Shown here piece after piece: positions 57,001 to 64,000 of a stretch of DNA of 64,000 nucleotides. Origin of the DNA: Acidobacteriaceae bacterium KBS 83. GTDB lineage: Bacteria > Acidobacteriota > Terriglobia > Terriglobales > Acidobacteriaceae. The stretch covers positions 592,789-656,788 of the forward strand of contig KB906736.1 in NCBI GenBank assembly GCA_000381585.1. The letters run 5' to 3'. How positions within the stretch are numbered: the first letter of the stretch is position 1; the number at the start of each line of letters is the position of its first letter. The translations under genes and the position numbers were made by a program. The notes under the pieces are model-generated. The model was given only the letters and a program-made list of their open reading frames with translations, had not been told where the DNA came from and searched no databases.

Positions 57001-57524
57001 TCATGCGCATTGGCGATAACCTCCTGGACTTTGTTGTCCGGGTCGACGCCATGCACTACGCCCTTGTCGTCCACGATGCGGTAGGTATGGGCGGGCGCAA
57101 AGGACACATCTCCAAGAAGGTCGCCGCTGGAATCATTCACGTTGAGCCAGACCGGGAAGAGCATGTCGATCTGATGGATGTGCTGCTTCAACGATGAATA
57201 ACTTGCGGGATTGTCATCTGTATAGAAGGTTGCGCGCAGGCCCTCTCCGGTATTCAAGGGAACCTCGGAAGCCGCGCGATTCGTCGTCCTGCGCCGTGCA
57301 GCACGCAGCGCAGCGCGGCGCGATTCAGCGGTCTGGCGACCCTTCACCGCCTTGTAGTTACGCTTCTGCTGCGGCAAGAGTAGGTCGGGTAGCTGTTCGC
57401 GGTGAATGACACCCAGGAAAAATGCGACCAGAAGAAAGGTAGACGCGACCGCCGTCAGATCCAGAAGGCGACGCAGCCGCTTCCAACGTTTTCGTTCGGG
57501 ATCGTAGAAGATCTGGCGGCTCAT
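54009..57524 (-). CDS. GH18-like, polysaccharide deacetylase and GT2 glycosyltransferase fusion
   Basis: 1171 residues. One N-terminal membrane helix (24-40) is followed by a GH18-like domain at about 95-440, with HGISLDFEDVP giving Asp230 and Glu232 at the active site. Residues about 500-710 are a NodB/CE4 deacetylase: SFDDGPDP (Asp514, Asp515), HEIGNHTYTH (His565, His569), YFRPPYS and ILLHDGGGDR. Membrane helices near 735-772 lead to a cytoplasmic processive GT2 domain at about 785-1015 with PAYNEEKV, DDGSSD, DADT, AEDADLT and QRFRW. Further helices follow. One chain can thus polymerise an N-acetylhexosamine polymer inside and deacetylate and trim it outside, the roles of PgaC and PgaB. Confidence 0.88.
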   Translation of the reverse strand: MSRQIFYDPERKRWKRLRRLLDLTAVASTFLLVAFFLGVIHREQLPDLLLPQQKRNYKAVKGRQTAESRRAALRAARRRTTNRAASEVPLNTGEGLRATFYTDDNPASYSSLKQHIHQIDMLFPVWLNVNDSSGDLLGDVSFAPAHTYRIVDDKGVVHGVDPDNKVQEVIANAHEDTEIFPLIRNYNILTGVWDPVIGAVLNDPGARENMRRQLDRFLAANPSYHGISLDFEDVPDNAEAGYQALMAELYSDLSAKNLRLYINVPTGTDDKMLAFEAAHTDGVVLMNYDQHENTSGPGPIAAQDWFENNLQRVMKIVPKQRLICAIGNYAYDWTMPLPDAKGHASQKVLDVGSSSVQDAWQSANDAEAGLSFAGDELNPHFAYDDEDEHVRHQVWLLDSVTAMNEMRAARQMGIQTYALWALGTEDSSIWSIWDKPGTPNIQTTLEKIPPGNDINSDGVGDILRITGVPHPGARSIDMDAENQTATDEHMRTYPQPYTIEYYGYHPDKIALSFDDGPDPKWTPKILDVLKAKHVKAAFMVIGEQAQDNVGLLRRYVREGHEIGNHTYTHPDISEIPSRQVQLELNLTERLFASKLGIKPLYFRPPYSIDQEPDTNDQAAPAYRIQQMGYTIIGDKIDTDDWNEHPRKSPQEITWNVLEQLRIMKTKPQFRGSIILLHDGGGDRSATLAALPLLIDTLRARGYQIVPVSELMGKTMAEVMPPLTPNQRWQARIDSVAFTMFAFIGRFIVMVFFIGDVLMSVRLLLIGLFAVIDRFRKRKIPEVVGGFAPRVAVLIPAYNEEKVIVRTIRSVLNSDYENLRAIVIDDGSSDRTYDVACEAYRDEIAAGRLQVLSKPNAGKAEALNYAVARLTEDFYVGIDADTVIARDAVSKLICHFADPQIGAVAGNAKVGNRVNLWTRWQALEYITSQNFERRALDLFNVVTVVPGAIGGWRTEAVRQGGGYPINTVAEDADLTMNLLEQGYKVIYEDQALAFTEAPVDARGLMRQRFRWSFGTLQAVFKHKQAFTKNRAMGFFALPNILIFQILLPLVSPLIDLMFVYGTIQYLLNRHFHPDTVSSAGFEKLLAYFLTFLIIDFLTSALAFSLERKHPAKRGDGWLLFHIWLQRFAYRQVFSIVLFKTIKRAIDGRPFNWDKIERTAKMSKQAERIAAGT

Positions 57525-57641
57525 GAGATTACATTCATCTGGTCAAGGACAGAGTATCGCGCCCGGTTCTTAGGACCAACCTTCTTCGGACTCTCCCTTC
57601 CGTGGCTCAGTCGACCCGCTTCCTCTGTATGATGCCAACGA

Positions 57642-59066
57642 ATGCGACGCTTCTACGGCACGCTCGCGGTGATCCTGCTTGCCTTGGCGCTGGGGACCTG
57701 GCTGCGCCTTTGGTTTCTTTGGCATTTCCCACAGGTGAATGGCGACGGCCTGGTGTACGGGGATATTGCCAAGAACTGGCTGCTGCACGGCACCTATGGC
57801 CGCACGGATTCTACCGCCGTGGCCGCCACCATACGTCCGACGCTGATCCGGTTGCCCGGTTATCCACTCTTTCTGGCAGCTTGTTTTCGTATTTTCGGTG
57901 TGGACCATTACGGCGCGGTCTTATACCTGCAGGTAGCGATTGATCTCCTGTCGGCATTGATTGTAGGAGTGACGGCCTGTGTCATCGCAGGAAACCGTGC
58001 CGGGATGTGGGCGCTCTATCTGGCGGCCTTGTGTCCGTTCACGGCAAACTATGTGGCGGCGCCCCTCAGCGAGACGCTCTCGATCTTCTGTGTCGCGCTA
58101 GGCTGCGCGGCGCTAATCTGGCTGCAAATGCGTCCAAGTTGGGGGCCGTGCCTGGTGCTCGCTGCAAGCTGGAGTTATGCCACGCTACTGCGGCCCGACG
58201 GCGCGCTGCTGGCAGTCGCCAGTTTTCTGGCCATCGTCGCATTCGCGAATCGCAGCGTGCCGGGACTATCACCGTTTGGTTCGGCGCGCGCGTGGCGATT
58301 GGCTCTGAGTGCTGGCCTGTTATCGGTAGTTCCTTTCGTATTCTGGACCGCACGCAACCTTCGCACCTTCCGCATCTTTGAGCCACTCGCTCCACGCTAC
58401 GCAACCGATCCAGGGGAGTTCACAGCACCCGGCTTTCAGCGCTGGATGAAGACCTGGGTAGTCGACTTCGCCTCCACCTCCGACATCTATTGGAACGTAG
58501 ATAACGCGCCCCTCGAAGCAAGTCTGCTTCCTTCTCGCGCCTTTGATTCGGCGGCCCAGCGTGAGCAGACCGCGGACGTCTTCGCCGCGTACAACGAGAA
58601 CACAACACTCAGTCCAGCGATCGACGCACGCTTCGATGCTCTGGCTGCGGAACGGGAACGTGCGCATCCGCTGCGCACCTATCTGGGGCTGCCTCTGCTG
58701 CGCGTGCTCGATATGTGGCTCCGCCCACGCACGGAAATGCTGAACATCGAACTGCGGTGGTGGGAGTACGACCGGCATAACGCGGAGACGGAGTTTGCCG
58801 CCGCATATGCCGCGTTGAATCTCGGCTACATCGTCCTTGCTGCAGTAGGTGCCTGGCGAGTGCGGCGGAGCTCGACTGTGCTCGTGGCTGCCATCGTTAC
58901 ATATTGCTTGCTGCGCAGCTTATTGCTGGCAACGATAGAGGCCCCAGAGGCCCGTTACACGATCGAGGTCTTCCCGATGCTGTGCATCCTGGCGGGCGCA
59001 GCGTGCGCGCCCCGCCGCGCATCGATGCCGAAGACAGCGCGACACAGAACCGCTACTTCCGGATAA
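57642..59066 (+). CDS. GT-C (PMT/ArnT-like) membrane glycosyltransferase
   Basis: 474 residues with about ten membrane segments. After TM1 the first outer loop contains NGDGLVYGDIAKNWLLHG, where the acidic residue is the expected catalytic base of GT-C enzymes, and RLPGYPLFLAACFRIFG, typical of the PMT/GT39/GT83 group. The polar insert at about 250-370 is probably periplasmic. It is divergent from the tripartite polysaccharide gene, with a 117-base gap, and may decorate the same envelope polymer. The 3' end overlaps the convergent LolA-like gene by 14 bases. Confidence 0.8.
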   Translation: MRRFYGTLAVILLALALGTWLRLWFLWHFPQVNGDGLVYGDIAKNWLLHGTYGRTDSTAVAATIRPTLIRLPGYPLFLAACFRIFGVDHYGAVLYLQVAIDLLSALIVGVTACVIAGNRAGMWALYLAALCPFTANYVAAPLSETLSIFCVALGCAALIWLQMRPSWGPCLVLAASWSYATLLRPDGALLAVASFLAIVAFANRSVPGLSPFGSARAWRLALSAGLLSVVPFVFWTARNLRTFRIFEPLAPRYATDPGEFTAPGFQRWMKTWVVDFASTSDIYWNVDNAPLEASLLPSRAFDSAAQREQTADVFAAYNENTTLSPAIDARFDALAAERERAHPLRTYLGLPLLRVLDMWLRPRTEMLNIELRWWEYDRHNAETEFAAAYAALNLGYIVLAAVGAWRVRRSSTVLVAAIVTYCLLRSLLLATIEAPEARYTIEVFPMLCILAGAACAPRRASMPKTARHRTATSG

Positions 59067-59730
59067 CGGTGTAACCCTTGTCCTTGGGCTTGAAAATGTC
59101 TGCCGCAATCTTTTCGTTGTACTTGATCGCGGTATACGTTGCGGTACGATTGTCGCCCGACGGTTCGTAGAAGACCTGTTTGAGGCCGAGCGAGCGTGCC
59201 GGATCAATCCACACAGTTACGTGCGAGAACATATTCGCCACGCTTTGCTGCTTTGGCTTCAAATCCAGTTTTGCCGTCTGGGTTCCGTCGACGGCCTCCA
59301 TGCCCTGACAGGTCACTGTCCAGTTGCTCTGAAGGTCCTTACCACTGCCGCCGAAGCCAAGGGTCAGGAAGCTCTCGTACTGACCGCGATTGGAGCCTGC
59401 GCTGAACAGTGTTTCCTGCTTGATCTCGGGCTGGAGCAGGGTGAGAGTGCCGCCGTTGAAGAAAACTGTCTTTTCTCCCGGCTGCTTGATATAGGCGGCC
59501 ATAGACGTGGAATCCCCGTGTCGTTCGAAATAAACCGTGCCGCTCTGGATGTCGTGCTCATTGACGACGGATTGGAGCACATCCCACTTAAAATCCGCCT
59601 GAGTGCTCTGGAACTTCGCAGCGGCGGCGTCCATCTGAGCTAAAACCCTGGCGCTATCGCAGCTTTGCGCGCGGGTCATTGGCAAAACACAGAATGCCAC
59701 CGCAGCGGATACCAGTACGATTCGCTTCAT
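59053..59730 (-). CDS. LolA-like outer-membrane lipoprotein carrier protein
   Basis: 225 residues with a signal peptide (KRIVLVSAAVAFCVLPMTRAQ) and the open beta-barrel of the LolA/LolB fold: LAQMDAAAAKFQSTQADFKW, GTVYFERHG, KTVFFNGGTLTLLQP and LDLKPKQQ. LolA carries lipoproteins across the periplasm; divergent relatives of this kind in Acidobacteria are common and some may carry other lipids. Upstream on the same strand are a small membrane protein and serS, so a loose operon is possible. Confidence 0.8.
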   Translation of the reverse strand: MKRIVLVSAAVAFCVLPMTRAQSCDSARVLAQMDAAAAKFQSTQADFKWDVLQSVVNEHDIQSGTVYFERHGDSTSMAAYIKQPGEKTVFFNGGTLTLLQPEIKQETLFSAGSNRGQYESFLTLGFGGSGKDLQSNWTVTCQGMEAVDGTQTAKLDLKPKQQSVANMFSHVTVWIDPARSLGLKQVFYEPSGDNRTATYTAIKYNEKIAADIFKPKDKGYTVIRK

Positions 59731-59750
59731 CTCTTCCCTTTCGCGGCTTC

Positions 59751-60113
59751 CTACCGGCGCGCCCAGACTTTGTAGCTCTCTACCCTGCCGCTCGAGTCTT
59801 TCTGCGCCTGCCAGTGGTCAATCGAGACGGCGCCCGCTACAGGTGCAATGCTCGATTCGAGCTCGGCGCGCAGCTTCTGTGTATCGGATGTTTCCGGCAC
59901 CTGATCGGCTCCTACTTCGAACGTGAAGCGGCCATTCTGACCTGCATGCACCAGCACGCCATGGCCGCGGGAACTCGGCTCCTCGGGGCGGTCATGAAAG
60001 TTAATGAAGCGCGGCGAGACAAATAGAAACAGCAAGATCAGCGTCACCATGACGTCGTAATGAAAGCTGCCTCGCTGATAGGTCCAGAACAGATAACTCT
60101 TCAACGTCTTCAT
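59751..60113 (-). CDS. Small single-pass membrane protein coupled to serS
   Basis: 120 residues from ATG 60113, which overlaps the serS stop (ATGA). One N-terminal membrane helix ([17 protein letters not shown]) is followed by a periplasmic domain with a strand-helix pattern ([20 protein letters not shown]). The fold slightly recalls TolR/ExbD periplasmic domains but lacks the Asp in the helix that these need. No function is assigned. Close coupling to serS and to the LolA-like gene suggests a conserved envelope-related set. Confidence 0.65.
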   Translation of the reverse strand: MKTLKSYLFWTYQRGSFHYDVMVTLILLFLFVSPRFINFHDRPEEPSSRGHGVLVHAGQNGRFTFEVGADQVPETSDTQKLRAELESSIAPVAGAVSIDHWQAQKDSSGRVESYKVWARR

Positions 60114-61441
60114 TGTTTGTTGCCACCCCGCTTCTCGATCAAAGTGTCTCCGCCCATGTATGGAACGAGTGCCTCCGGCACACGGATCGAACCATCCGCC
60201 TGCTGATAGTTTTCGAGGATCGCCAGCCACGTCCGACCAATGGCGAGACCACTGCCATTGAGCGTATGGACGAACTCGGTCTTATTCTTTCCCTGCGGGC
60301 GGTAGCGGATATTCGCGCGCCGCGCCTGGAAGCTCTCAAAGTTGCTGCACGAGGATATCTCCCGATAGAGTCCTTGCCCGGGCAGCCAGACTTCGAGGTC
60401 GTATGTTTTGGATGCAGAAAAACCCAGATCACCTGCGCATAGGAGCACGCGGCGATAGGGCAATTTCAGCCTTTCCAGGATCGACTCCGCGCCGCGCGTA
60501 AGCTTCTCGTGTTCCACCTCGGAGTCCTCCGGCCGCGTGAACTTCACCAGCTCCACCTTTTGGAACTGGTGCTGGCGGATGATGCCGCGCACATCCTTGC
60601 CATACGAACCTGCCTCGGATCGAAAGCATGGTGTGTAAGCAGTGAGTGAAACGGTCAGCGCTGCGTCGTCGATAACTTCGTCCCGATAAAGATTGGTCAC
60701 CGGGACCTCGGCTGTGGGGATCAGCCAGTGATCATTTTCGCGATACTCGCCAGCCTTGAATGTTTCCCCATCCTCACAGCGAAAGAGATCGTCTGCGAAC
60801 TTGGGCAACTGCCCGGTGCCGAACAGCGAGCGGCTGTTCACCATTACCGGTGGCAGCACCTCGCGATAGCCATGTTCTCGGGTGTGAACGTCAAGCATGA
60901 AGTTGGCCAGCGCGCGTTCGAGGCGGGCGCCCTGGTCCCAGTAGACAGCGAAGCGTGCACCGGAGAGTTTCGCGGCGCGCTCCAGATCGAGAATGCCGAG
61001 TGCCTCTCCCAGCTCCCAATGCGGGCGAGGCGTGAAGTCGAAGTGCGGCTTCGTACCCCACTGCTTCTGTTCCACATTGTCGTGTTCCGAGGTGCCTGCG
61101 GGCACGGAGTCGTGAGGCAGGTTGGGAATGCTGGCGAGCAGCTTCTGCATCGCGAGCTCGTTTTTTTCAACTTCTTTATCCGCGCCCTCGCTCTGTTCCT
61201 TCAGAACGCGGACTTGCTCCATGATCGCAGTCGCATCTTGTCCACTCTTTTTCAACCGCGCGACTTCCTGGCTCAACTTGTTTCGTTGCGCCTTCGCCGC
61301 CTCACTTTCGGAGATGTTTTGGCGCCGCCGAAAGTCAAAGGTCTGAAAGCTGCCAAGATGTACGCCCGGGTCTTGCCCGCGGGCGCGCAGCTTCTCTTCG
61401 ACCAGCGCGAGGTTGGCCCTGACGAATTGCAGATCGTGCAT
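60110..61441 (-). CDS. serS: Seryl-tRNA synthetase
   Basis: 443 residues from ATG 61441 with GGAGGTGT just upstream. The N-terminal coiled-coil arm that grips the tRNA long variable arm covers about residues 30-105 (Lys/Glu/Leu-rich). The class II core shows [53 protein letters not shown] (motif 2) and [19 protein letters not shown] (motif 3). Length agrees with bacterial SerS. It charges tRNA-Ser and, for selenocysteine users, tRNA-Sec. Confidence 0.95.
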   Translation of the reverse strand: MHDLQFVRANLALVEEKLRARGQDPGVHLGSFQTFDFRRRQNISESEAAKAQRNKLSQEVARLKKSGQDATAIMEQVRVLKEQSEGADKEVEKNELAMQKLLASIPNLPHDSVPAGTSEHDNVEQKQWGTKPHFDFTPRPHWELGEALGILDLERAAKLSGARFAVYWDQGARLERALANFMLDVHTREHGYREVLPPVMVNSRSLFGTGQLPKFADDLFRCEDGETFKAGEYRENDHWLIPTAEVPVTNLYRDEVIDDAALTVSLTAYTPCFRSEAGSYGKDVRGIIRQHQFQKVELVKFTRPEDSEVEHEKLTRGAESILERLKLPYRRVLLCAGDLGFSASKTYDLEVWLPGQGLYREISSCSNFESFQARRANIRYRPQGKNKTEFVHTLNGSGLAIGRTWLAILENYQQADGSIRVPEALVPYMGGDTLIEKRGGNKQ

Positions 61442-61645
61442 ACACCTCCATGCTACCGGAAACCTCCGCAGGGAGATCATCGACAGGTGCGAATGGCCGT
61501 TTCATAAAGAGACTTTTGGAGCGCCCCGTTGACATGAGAAGACGACAGAACTAGGGTGGCCGGCATCAGGGTTTTGCTGTCCAGCGGGCGCATCTACACG
61601 ACGTGGTCAGTACCCCTCATTCCTCAGAAACAGGAGCCTCCCCCG

Positions 61646-62748
61646 ATGCTTCGCAAATTTTCCGTGTGCATTGTCATCGTTCTCGCGATCATCACCTCGT
61701 TTAGGGCACACGCACAGACGCCTCCGGCCTCGAAGACCCCGCCGCCCGCACAGATACGCAAGCAGACTCTCGCCGGCATTGACAAGCTTCAGACCTGGTA
61801 CGCGCAATCGACCGGTCTCTACAGACAACCGGCTGGTGGAACTCCGCGAACGTGCTAACGATGCTGGCTGATTATTCTCTGGCAGCAAAGTCATCCAGTT
61901 ACAACGCCGTCCTCTCAAACAGTTTTCAACAAGCGCAGAAGACGAACAGCGGCTTCCTGAACAACTACTACGATGACGAGGGCTGGTGGGCACTGACATG
62001 GATCGCCGCCTACGATCTCACCCACACGCAGCAGTATCTGGATATGGCCGCTTCGATCTTCACTGATATGAGCGGCGGCTGGGATTCCACCTGCGGCGGT
62101 GGCATCTGGTGGAGCAAGGACAAGACGTACAAGAACGCGATCGCCAATGAACTATTTCTGTCGGTCGCGGCGCATTTGGCAAACCGGGTGGCACCTGCCG
62201 ATCGTGCCGGTTATCTTGCCTGGGCGAACAAGGAGTGGGCATGGTTCCAGCAATCGGGCATGATCAACAGCCAGAACCTGATCAACGATGGACTGGATCT
62301 CTCCACCTGCAAGAACAACGGACAGAACACCTGGAGCTACAACCAGGGCGTGATCCTGGGTGGACTGACGGAACTGAACCGTGCACAGAAATTGCCGCAG
62401 CTGCTGGAAACCGCCCAGACCATCGCCGATGCTGCGATTGCACACTTGAGCAACAGCAACGGCGTGCTGCACGATACGTGCGAAGCGAATTGCGGTGCGG
62501 ATGGCGTGCAGTTCAAGGGCATCTTCATGCGGAATTTGATGGCCCTCAACATCGCAGTACCCAATCCACGATATGAGAGTTTCGCGATTACCAACGCGGA
62601 GAGCGTCTGGAACCATTCACGCGATGCCAGCGATGCATTCGGTCAGGTATGGTCCGGACCATTTGACGCCGAGAACGCAGGTAGCCAGAGCTCGGCGCTC
62701 GATGCCTTCGTCGCGGCGTATGCGAGTTCTATGGCACAAATGCACTGA
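61646..62748 (+). pseudogene. GH76-family alpha-mannanase-like protein, split by a one-base deletion
   Basis: The first frame from ATG 61646 gives a signal peptide (LRKFSVCIVIVLAIITSFRAHA) and GIDKLQTWYAQSTGLY, then runs out of frame to a stop at 61858. The next frame carries on the same protein: TGWWNSANVLTMLADY, then YYDDEGWWALTWIAAYDLT (the acidic pair is the GH76 active site), WSKDKTYKNAIANELFLSVA, NTWSYNQGVILGGLTEL. One extra C after CTCTAC near 61826 (TACCAGACAACC) would give GLYQTTGWWN and one protein of about 367 residues. GH76 enzymes cut alpha-1,6-mannans. Whether the loss is biological or a sequencing slip is open. Confidence 0.8.
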
Positions 62749-62957
62749 GCAGTTTTTGCTGGGTGGCGGGTAGGGCGCTCGCGATACCGGGCGCTCCATC
62801 CGGCAGCTGCAACCAAAGCCAGAGTCAACTTCGTGGATCATCTGGCAAGCGAGAGCGGCCCAACCTTTGCCTTTAGCCGCATTGGAACACGCGGTTAAAT
62901 ACTCGGGCCTCGATCGCCCGCTATTGCAACGCTTTTTTGCGATACTAAAAGACGCCT

Positions 62958-64000
62958 ATGGAAATGCCCCGGCGCCTTTGCTCCTTCACGCTCGCACCGC
63001 TGCTCATCGCACTTCCCGCCATTCCCGCTAAAGCTTCCGCATACGACGGCAAACCAAAACTGGTGGTGCTGGTCGTGATCGACCAGTTTCGGGAAGATTA
63101 TCTGGAGCGGTATCGGGCCGATTTGAAGGCGCAACGCGGCTTTCGGCTCTTCCTGGATGACGGCGCATACTTCCCAGATTGCTACTACGATTACGCGAAC
63201 ACGAAGACAGCACCCGGACATGCGACACTCGGCACGGGGGCCTATACGGATGGCCACGGCATCAATTCGAACGAATGGTGGGACCTGAGCCGCAATACCA
63301 AGCGCCCCATCACCTCGGTCGAAGATGAACGGTACAAGATTGTCGGACTTCTCAACGCAGGTGAAGAAGAGGGCGACTCGCCACGCAGTGAGCGCGCCTC
63401 AACTCTGGGTGACGAGCTTCGGCTGGCGACCGTCGGGCAATCAAAGGTCTTTGGCATCTCGCTGAAGGACCGAGCGGCGATTTTGCCAGTTGGGCACTCA
63501 GCAAACGCGGCCTACTGGATTGATCAGAACAGCGGCGCCTTCGTGAGTTCGACCTACTACCAGAACACTCTGCCGGAATGGGCCACCTCGTTCAACGCCG
63601 GCCCGCGCGCGCAGCAGGCTCTCGATGAGGCGCATGGCGATCCCAAGGAGAGCTTCTTTGAACAGGTTGACCACTCTCCGGCCGGCAACACGTACGAACT
63701 CGATTTCGCCCGCGCGCTGATCACAGGGGAGCAGCTCGGCCACCACGCGACAACGGACATGTTGACGATCTCGCTCTCCCCAAATGACGGGTTGGGACAC
63801 CGCGTCGGTCCGGATGCGCCAGAGATGCATGACATGGTGGAGCAGCTGGATCAACAGCTCGATGGCTTCTTCACTTGGCTCGACCAGAACATCGATGGCG
63901 GTCTGAGCAACGTATGGATCGCACTTTCGGCGGATCACGGCGTCGCGTCCACACCCGAGCAGGCCGCATCGCTGGGCATGGACTCGGCCACCTGGGATAT
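62958..64000 (+). CDS. Secreted alkaline-phosphatase-superfamily protein (PafA-like), 3' end cut
   Basis: At least 347 residues, running off the right edge. The signal peptide is FTLAPLLIALPAIPAKASA. Metal-site motifs of the superfamily are visible: VVIDQFREDYLERY (first Asp), NTKTAPGHATLGTG where the Thr ahead of APGH is the nucleophile position of PafA-type phosphatases, SPNDGLGHRVGP (Asp and His) and SADHGVAS (Asp-His). PafA-type enzymes are periplasmic monoesterases that free phosphate from organic esters. ATG 62958 was chosen; ATG 62964 is nearly equivalent. Confidence 0.85.
   Translation, partial: MEMPRRLCSFTLAPLLIALPAIPAKASAYDGKPKLVVLVVIDQFREDYLERYRADLKAQRGFRLFLDDGAYFPDCYYDYANTKTAPGHATLGTGAYTDGHGINSNEWWDLSRNTKRPITSVEDERYKIVGLLNAGEEEGDSPRSERASTLGDELRLATVGQSKVFGISLKDRAAILPVGHSANAAYWIDQNSGAFVSSTYYQNTLPEWATSFNAGPRAQQALDEAHGDPKESFFEQVDHSPAGNTYELDFARALITGEQLGHHATTDMLTISLSPNDGLGHRVGPDAPEMHDMVEQLDQQLDGFFTWLDQNIDGGLSNVWIALSADHGVASTPEQAASLGMDSATWD

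Overview
The window reads as a chromosomal segment of an Acidobacteriota member, probably class Terriglobia. Three things point there: a very large Oar-like TonB-dependent receptor with an N-terminal carboxypeptidase-regulatory-like domain, a PadR regulator directly ahead of an ADOP-type (acidobacterial duplicated orphan permease) MacB/FtsX permease, and many secreted sugar-active enzymes with high-GC codon use. This is inference from gene content; no rRNA, tRNA, CRISPR array or insertion sequence was seen.

Layout. 1-234 is the start of a secreted protein running off the left edge. 511-6835 is a tripartite RND efflux operon (small membrane protein, lipoprotein adaptor, inner-membrane pump, TolC-like channel). 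6969-17431 is a carbohydrate locus: a broken secreted discoidin-domain enzyme on the minus strand, a good LacI-type promoter/operator, the TonB receptor, an intact paralogue of the broken enzyme, NagB and an MFS importer, followed by a convergent Tat-exported sugar isomerase-like protein. 18675-25634 mixes metabolic genes (two aminotransferases, an SDR) with a decayed patch (TPR protein, membrane protein). 25775-31430 holds a GT-C membrane protein, motAB, a GNAT enzyme, an S4 protein, an alpha/beta-hydrolase remnant and a frameshifted cupin. 31502-35922 is signalling: a receiver fused to a thioredoxin-reductase-like flavoprotein, a cNMP-binding histidine kinase, and a LuxR-type regulator with a degenerate receiver.

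36144-38529 is an AraC regulator divergent from an NTF2-like protein and a methyltransferase. 39337-42645 is a lipoprotein with seven InlB-type repeats and a phosphoesterase domain. 42747-47604 holds proline/glutamate catabolism (pruA) and the PadR-ADOP pair. 47666-51327 is a phospho-signalling island: Ser/Thr kinase, a c-type-heme HAMP sensor, and an FHA-GAF-SpoIIE phosphatase. 51478-53995 contains a CADD-like diiron protein, a cupin and an M29 aminopeptidase. 54009-60113 centres on a GH18-deacetylase-glycosyltransferase fusion and envelope proteins next to serS. 61646-64000 has a frameshifted GH76 gene and a truncated alkaline-phosphatase-superfamily gene.

There are at least five places where one missing base, mostly in a run of C or T, separates two halves of a recognisable gene, plus one in-frame amber codon and one gene with several shifts. 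All very long genes are intact, so the lesions are not uniformly spread; some may be real decay and some assembly error.
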